Shown here piece after piece: positions 60,280-64,000 of a stretch of DNA of 64,000 bases. Under the pieces are notes generated by a model. The model saw nothing but the letters and a program-made list of their open reading frames with translations. It was not told where the DNA came from and did not search any database. Each line of letters starts with the position of its first letter. Position 1 is the first letter of the stretch. The translations under genes and the position numbers were made by a program. The DNA comes from CAIRDP01 sp037138335 (GTDB lineage: Bacteria > Bacteroidota > Bacteroidia > Bacteroidales > FEN-979): assembly GCA_037138335.1 (NCBI GenBank), contig JBAXIO010000010.1, positions 62,001 to 126,000 of the forward strand, in the 5' to 3' direction.

Positions 60280-62649
60280 TTATTCGTAAGACAATGCTTT
60301 ATGTGTAGAAACCTTTATTGCCGAATTAGCCGGGATACGGCTTGCCAGCCATCCGAACAATAGTGTTACGGCAATTGTAATTAAAAAACCGGACAGACTG
60401 AATGCATAATCAAGCTTTGCATCCTTTCCAAGCATCAGGTTCCCGAAAAACAAGGCTGCAACACGGCTTAATGGATAAGATAATATCAGCCCTGCGAGGA
60501 TGCTGATCACGGAGGTGATCATTCCTTCATTCAGAAACATCGTGTAGATTTTCTTTGGAGTTGCGCCAATTGCACGCATTACACCAATTTCGCGGGTACG
60601 CTCCCAGATGGTTATCCCTGTTGCGGAGGCCATGCCAACTGCGCTGACCACGAGGACCAGGAATGATAACAGTATGATGGTCGACAGAATGATGTCGAGA
60701 TGATCGTATATCACTTTCACCCTTTCGGCTTGCGACATCACGTAGGCAACATCCAGATCAGATGAAGAAATTTCTTTCTCAATATTTTTTTTTAGTGTTA
60801 CAACGCCTTTAAAACTGTTGTTTTTTGCAACAAATGACAAGGTGTTGACGTAGTGATCGGGGTTCAGCAGGAAGTCATATTGCTCTAAGTCTATGTAAAT
60901 CTTAGGCCTCTCGAATTGCTGAGTAACGCCAACTATTTTAGCCCTTATGCTTTTTTTGCCTACAGTAATATTAATTAAGGACCCCACAACCGGATTTTTA
61001 TAAAGTGCAAGGGCTTGCTGATTAACCACAACTTCAGTTTCCTTAGAGGCATTCAGCCATCTGCCTTCCCTGATCTTCAGTTTAAGAAATTCTGAATTTC
61101 GCGGTAATGCCACAATCCCTGCACCTTTGTCGGTTGATATTACTTTTGACTGTATTTCGCCTCTCCCTCCCAGCCATGTTTCAGTTGCCATAACATTATC
61201 CAATGATTTAAACGGACGGATAAGTAAGTCTTTGGGAACCGGGTTATTCAGCACAACCTGGACGTCATATCTCATTTCATTTTTATATCCTGAAAGCAAT
61301 TCCCACAAGGATTGTCTCACATTAAACCCTGTGCTGAAAATCGCAACGCCAAAAGCCATGGCAAATATGGTAACCATCAGCCGGTTTATATTTCTTTGCG
61401 AGTTTCGAATAGCCAGGATCATCTGATCAGGCAGGTGAAGTTTTTTCAGAAAGGAATATTCGCGAACACCGGCCTTTTGCGATATGCCATAATCACTCAA
61501 AGCGGCTTTTACCGATATCCTTGTCCCTTTTAATAATATCGAAAGTGATAAAAGTACAGGCAGTAATAAACTTGCCAGGATCAGTATTAGGTAAACGTAC
61601 AAGGGGACGGTTTTGGTCAGGATATCGAAATTGAGTTTACCTGCAACGAAGTATGCAAATGCGCTGCCCGATTTAACTGCAAGCGGAATGGCGAATATGC
61701 CCGATAATGCGCCAATGACAAGAAGCATCAGAATATAAATTCTGAATAACTGAAACCGCGAGGCTCCTATTGCTTTTAAAATACCGATCTGCCTGACCTG
61801 GTTTGCCATAATGGACCTGACCAATTGCGAAACCAGGACAGCACCCATAATAAAAGCGAGGAACCCTATAGCTCCGATCAGGAACAATAAGGTATTCAAT
61901 TGCCATTGATGCGGGTGTTCTTTGAATTTTGGAATATCAACCGAACTGACTTCAATTCCGTCTTTCCGGAAGTCCTTAATAAGGGAACGGCTTACTCTCA
62001 TCACATCCTGTGCAGAGTTAACATTTCGTAACCTGACGATCAACCTGTGGTTTGAAAGCAGGCCTGTAAGCTGCCTGTAGGTTTGCTTATCGGTATAGGC
62101 ATAGATAAACGCATCCTGGGTTGCGGGTGCCTGGCCGGGATCGAAGCAGATCCCGCTGACGGGAATCAAAAGATTCTTCCCTTCAACCCTTATTCGCGGA
62201 CTTGATCCAAGTTTAATATGTGAAACTTTTTTCCCGTCACGTTCCATCAATAGGGTCCCCTGCTTTGGTACTATATTTCCTTCTTCCCAAAAAATACGCG
62301 CGAGCTTAAAATCCCCGAAATTCTCAACCCCATAGAGCCAGAGAGGAATCCACACATCGGGGCGGATTTCAATCCTGTGCAGTGAAAAATCCCTGAATTC
62401 GGCAGCTTCAATTTCCGGTTTTGCCCTGAAATCTTCCAGGTTTAGTTTTTCAAAGTTGTTCGACGTCAATACAAGCTGTTGGGGAATTGTCCGCTGATAA
62501 TTGGCGTTCAGATCATTCATCAGAATTACGTACGAAACCTCCACTGTCCCCACTCCCCAGGTTCCAAGTATCATAGCGAAAACAACCAATAGTGTGCGTT
62601 TTGGATTTGAACTCAAATCCTTTACCGCTTTTAATAGTTTCAGGCTCAT
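60280..62649 (-). CDS. MacB/FtsX-type ABC transporter permease with two FtsX domains
   Basis: The 789-residue protein has an N-terminal helix (RTLLVVFAMILGTWGVGTVE), a large extracytoplasmic domain, a first FtsX domain (~255-375, FLIGAIGFLAFIMGAVLVSQ, VRQIGILKAIGASRFQLFRI), a second helix near 410-440, a second periplasmic domain and a C-terminal FtsX domain (~665-780, SATGITIWERTREIGVMRAI GATPKKIYTMFLNEG). The paired architecture resembles MacB-like or lipoprotein-type exporters working by mechanotransmission. It starts with an ATGA overlap with the ATPase stop (62646-62649). Substrate unknown. Confidence 0.88.
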   Translation of the reverse strand: MSLKLLKAVKDLSSNPKRTLLVVFAMILGTWGVGTVEVSYVILMNDLNANYQRTIPQQLVLTSNNFEKLNLEDFRAKPEIEAAEFRDFSLHRIEIRPDVWIPLWLYGVENFGDFKLARIFWEEGNIVPKQGTLLMERDGKKVSHIKLGSSPRIRVEGKNLLIPVSGICFDPGQAPATQDAFIYAYTDKQTYRQLTGLLSNHRLIVRLRNVNSAQDVMRVSRSLIKDFRKDGIEVSSVDIPKFKEHPHQWQLNTLLFLIGAIGFLAFIMGAVLVSQLVRSIMANQVRQIGILKAIGASRFQLFRIYILMLLVIGALSGIFAIPLAVKSGSAFAYFVAGKLNFDILTKTVPLYVYLILILASLLLPVLLSLSILLKGTRISVKAALSDYGISQKAGVREYSFLKKLHLPDQMILAIRNSQRNINRLMVTIFAMAFGVAIFSTGFNVRQSLWELLSGYKNEMRYDVQVVLNNPVPKDLLIRPFKSLDNVMATETWLGGRGEIQSKVISTDKGAGIVALPRNSEFLKLKIREGRWLNASKETEVVVNQQALALYKNPVVGSLINITVGKKSIRAKIVGVTQQFERPKIYIDLEQYDFLLNPDHYVNTLSFVAKNNSFKGVVTLKKNIEKEISSSDLDVAYVMSQAERVKVIYDHLDIILSTIILLSFLVLVVSAVGMASATGITIWERTREIGVMRAIGATPKKIYTMFLNEGMITSVISILAGLILSYPLSRVAALFFGNLMLGKDAKLDYAFSLSGFLITIAVTLLFGWLASRIPANSAIKVSTHKALSYE

Positions 62650-63335
62650 AATGATCTGTTTTTGGATTCCGTAGAAACTATCTTGCCGTCCGAAAGCGTA
62701 AAAATACGGTCATACTTGAGGGCACTGTACTTTTCGTGGGTAACCACGATAACAGTCTTGCCCGATCTGGCAAGAGTGCTGAAAATGGCATTGATTGAAT
62801 CGGCAGTTTTACTGTCGAGGTTCCCGGTAGGTTCATCGGCAACAATTATAGCAGGATCATTAGCCAATGCCCTGGCGATAGCTGCACGTTGTTGTTCACC
62901 CCCTGAAAGTGAGGCAGGCATTTTATTTGCCTGGTCAGAAATTCCCACCATATTTAAGAGATCTTTTGCCCGATTCAGGCGTTCAGGCCTGGGAATGCAA
63001 TTGACAAATTCCATGGCAAGAAGTATGTTTTCGAGAATGGTCAGAGTTGGGATCAGCTGAAAAAACTGAAATACAATGCCAATGTTCTGTCCCCTCCATG
63101 TTGCCAGCTGGCTTTCTCTCATGTTCCTGATTTCTGTATTGTTCAGGGTGATTTTTCCTTCAGTCGGATAGTCGATGCCTGTCATCATGTTTAAAAGAGT
63201 GGATTTCCCGCTCCCAGATTTGCCAATGATTGCGATATATTCACCTTTATTAATTGAGAGCTGAATGTCGTCAAGGGCGGTAAAAGACCTCTCCCTTGTC
63301 TGGAAAACCTTCGTAACTCCTTCTAATTTTATCAT
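62646..63335 (-). CDS. LolD/MacB-type ABC transporter ATP-binding protein
   Basis: The 229-residue ATPase has Walker A GKSGSGKST, LNMMTGIDYPTEGKITL, Q-loop NIGIVFQFFQLIPTLTILEN, signature SLSGGEQQRAAIARAL, Walker B AIIVADEPTGNLDSKTADS and switch His VIVVTHEKYSA. These are standard for the LolD/MacB/FtsE group. It heads a three-gene coupled unit with the FtsX permease and DUF2141 protein. A -7 like box lies 30-36 bases upstream. Confidence 0.93.
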   Translation of the reverse strand: MIKLEGVTKVFQTRERSFTALDDIQLSINKGEYIAIIGKSGSGKSTLLNMMTGIDYPTEGKITLNNTEIRNMRESQLATWRGQNIGIVFQFFQLIPTLTILENILLAMEFVNCIPRPERLNRAKDLLNMVGISDQANKMPASLSGGEQQRAAIARALANDPAIIVADEPTGNLDSKTADSINAIFSTLARSGKTVIVVTHEKYSALKYDRIFTLSDGKIVSTESKNRSL

Positions 63336-63363
63336 AGATCATTTTTTTCATTATTACTGTCGG

Positions 63364-63371
63364 CAAAAGTA
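63364..63371 (-). promoter_or_regulatory. Candidate -7 element for the ABC/FtsX/DUF2141 unit
   Basis: TACTTTTG on the minus strand fits TAnnTTTG, ~29 bases before the ATG at 63335. No -33 box is clear. Confidence 0.4.
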
Positions 63372-63527
63372 TAGCTGTTGGAAAATTAAATTTTCACATT
63401 TATTGCGAACCGATTATCATTTCTTGCGATTCTTATTCAGACCGGATCGGAAAATTGACCTAGTGAAATTGAAGCGGGTTCATGTGGATATGCTTTTTGA
63501 AAAAATTGTTGAAGTGGTGGGTTCTGA

Positions 63528-63541
63528 ATAACCCGGGTTAT
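63528..63541. repeat. Perfect 14-base palindrome
   Basis: ATAACCCGGGTTAT, with an extra GGGTT at 63519-63523 that could alternatively pair with the AACCC at 63530-63534. Candidate operator or structured leader. Confidence 0.35.
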
Positions 63542-63753
63542 ATGCAATTTCTGAAACGGTAAGATCGGAATGTGAAAGAAACACCCGGGCTTCCTGTGAA
63601 ATGCGCACAGATTTTATATGAAAGGTGAATCCTTAAGTAAGACAGGAAATGAAAAAATGATTAATATTGTTAAACAAATCCGCCTGCAACCAGGTGGCGC
63701 CGAATCACCGAAATAATCAAACATTGAATACCTTTTTCCTTAACCATTTATTT

Positions 63754-64000
63754 ATGAAAAAACCATTCTTTGCAGGAACTATCTTGTTGATCTCTCTTTT
63801 CTCCCTGTGCGCAACCACTACATTGTTTGCCCAGGAAATGGCAGATGCCATACGCAGTAAAAAAAACGATGTGGTAAAAGCTTTGCTGGACAAGGGTTAT
63901 GACGTAAATTCAGTATACCATAAACAATCAGCTTTGACCTTTCCGATAGAATGTGAAAATTTAGAGGCGTTCCGGATGTTCCTTAATGTCAAAGGCATTA
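63754..64000 (+). CDS. Exported ankyrin-repeat-like protein, 3'-truncated
   Basis: The frame from ATG 63754 is open to the right edge (82 codons visible). It has a signal peptide (KKPFFAGTILLISLFSLCAT, cleavage near TLFAQ) followed by MADAIRSKKNDVVKALLDKG and YDVNSVYHKQSALTFPIECE, the helix-turn-helix spacing of ankyrin repeats (DAIRSKKNDVVKALLDKGYDVN). Ankyrin repeats bind proteins; periplasmic ones occur in Bacteroidota, with unknown partners. The rest lies outside the window. Confidence 0.7.
   Translation, partial: MKKPFFAGTILLISLFSLCATTTLFAQEMADAIRSKKNDVVKALLDKGYDVNSVYHKQSALTFPIECENLEAFRMFLNVKGI

Larger units (their letters stand above)
63336..63753. other. 418-base intergenic region before the ankyrin-like gene
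   Basis: This region holds the candidate ABC promoter, a short open stretch on the plus strand (about 63430-63531, encoding DRKIDLVKLKRVHVDMLFEK then a stop) that could be a gene remnant, and a perfect 14-base palindrome at 63528-63541. No convincing complete gene is seen. Confidence 0.45.

Noticed and set aside
1..64000. Phage, insertion sequence, integron, tRNA or rRNA features
   Set aside because: No transposase, integrase, capsid gene, tRNA cloverleaf or rRNA sequence was recognised on either strand.

Overview
The window is a chromosomal segment of a member of the Bacteroidota. It encodes several proteins with type IX secretion (T9SS) C-terminal sorting domains, a PorP/SprF-family protein with an OmpA/PD40 partner, two LruC-domain lipoproteins and a SusR-like propeller histidine kinase. 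Several genes are preceded by the Bacteroidota promoter form TTTG/TTG-N19-20-TAnnTTTG, and Shine-Dalgarno sequences are mostly absent. The family composition would fit an uncultured Bacteroidales or Marinilabiliales-like lineage, but that placement is inference. I saw no rRNA, tRNA, CRISPR array, insertion sequence or phage.

Layout. 1-7564 (+): an envelope/T9SS cluster, with a left-truncated gliding-type secreted protein, PorP/SprF, a PorE-like OmpA protein, an unknown exported protein, a WG-repeat protein and a YiiX-like papain-fold enzyme. 7570-11726 (-): a small unknown protein and a hybrid sensor kinase. 11809-18505: two LruC lipoproteins (-) flank an ABC-F ATPase (+). 18663-25801: a START-domain protein (-), a T9SS-exported BNR propeller (+), and an MscS channel overlapping a CNNM/CorC protein (+). 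25816-28037 (-): two cell-envelope proteins. 28303-34806 (+): an RND adaptor followed by an 1812-residue fusion of RND permease, ABC_sub_bind-like domain and TolC. 34846-37150 (-): an ABC-2 exporter. 37356-44934: secreted proteins, a chimeric ORF carrying the tail of a receiver domain, a GH3 beta-glucosidase and a small membrane protein. 45207-48958 (+): an AdiA-type decarboxylase plus antiporter, which together look like an acid-resistance module. 48996-50672 (+): a GH79-like glycosidase with a T9SS tail. 50734-52535 (+): Rrf2 regulator, methyltransferase, a broken DoxX-like remnant and a TspO gene interrupted by an in-frame amber codon. 52588-53428: a YdcF-type lipoprotein and an odd short ORF. 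53484-57959 (-): M28 peptidase, methylmalonate-semialdehyde dehydrogenase and class III aminotransferase, divergent from a YfcC-family carrier (58258-59649, +). 59828-63335 (-): an ABC/FtsX exporter translationally coupled to a DUF2141 protein. A right-truncated ankyrin-like gene starts at 63754.

The most unusual object is the triple fusion at 29368-34806. With its adaptor it would supply every part of a tripartite efflux pump in two polypeptides. It carries an internal signal-peptide-like segment exactly at the permease/periplasmic junction. Second is the decaying tail of the Rrf2-methyltransferase-DoxX-TspO operon, where ATGA overlaps still mark the ancestral coupling. All functional calls come from reading motifs in the translated sequence; no database search was run.
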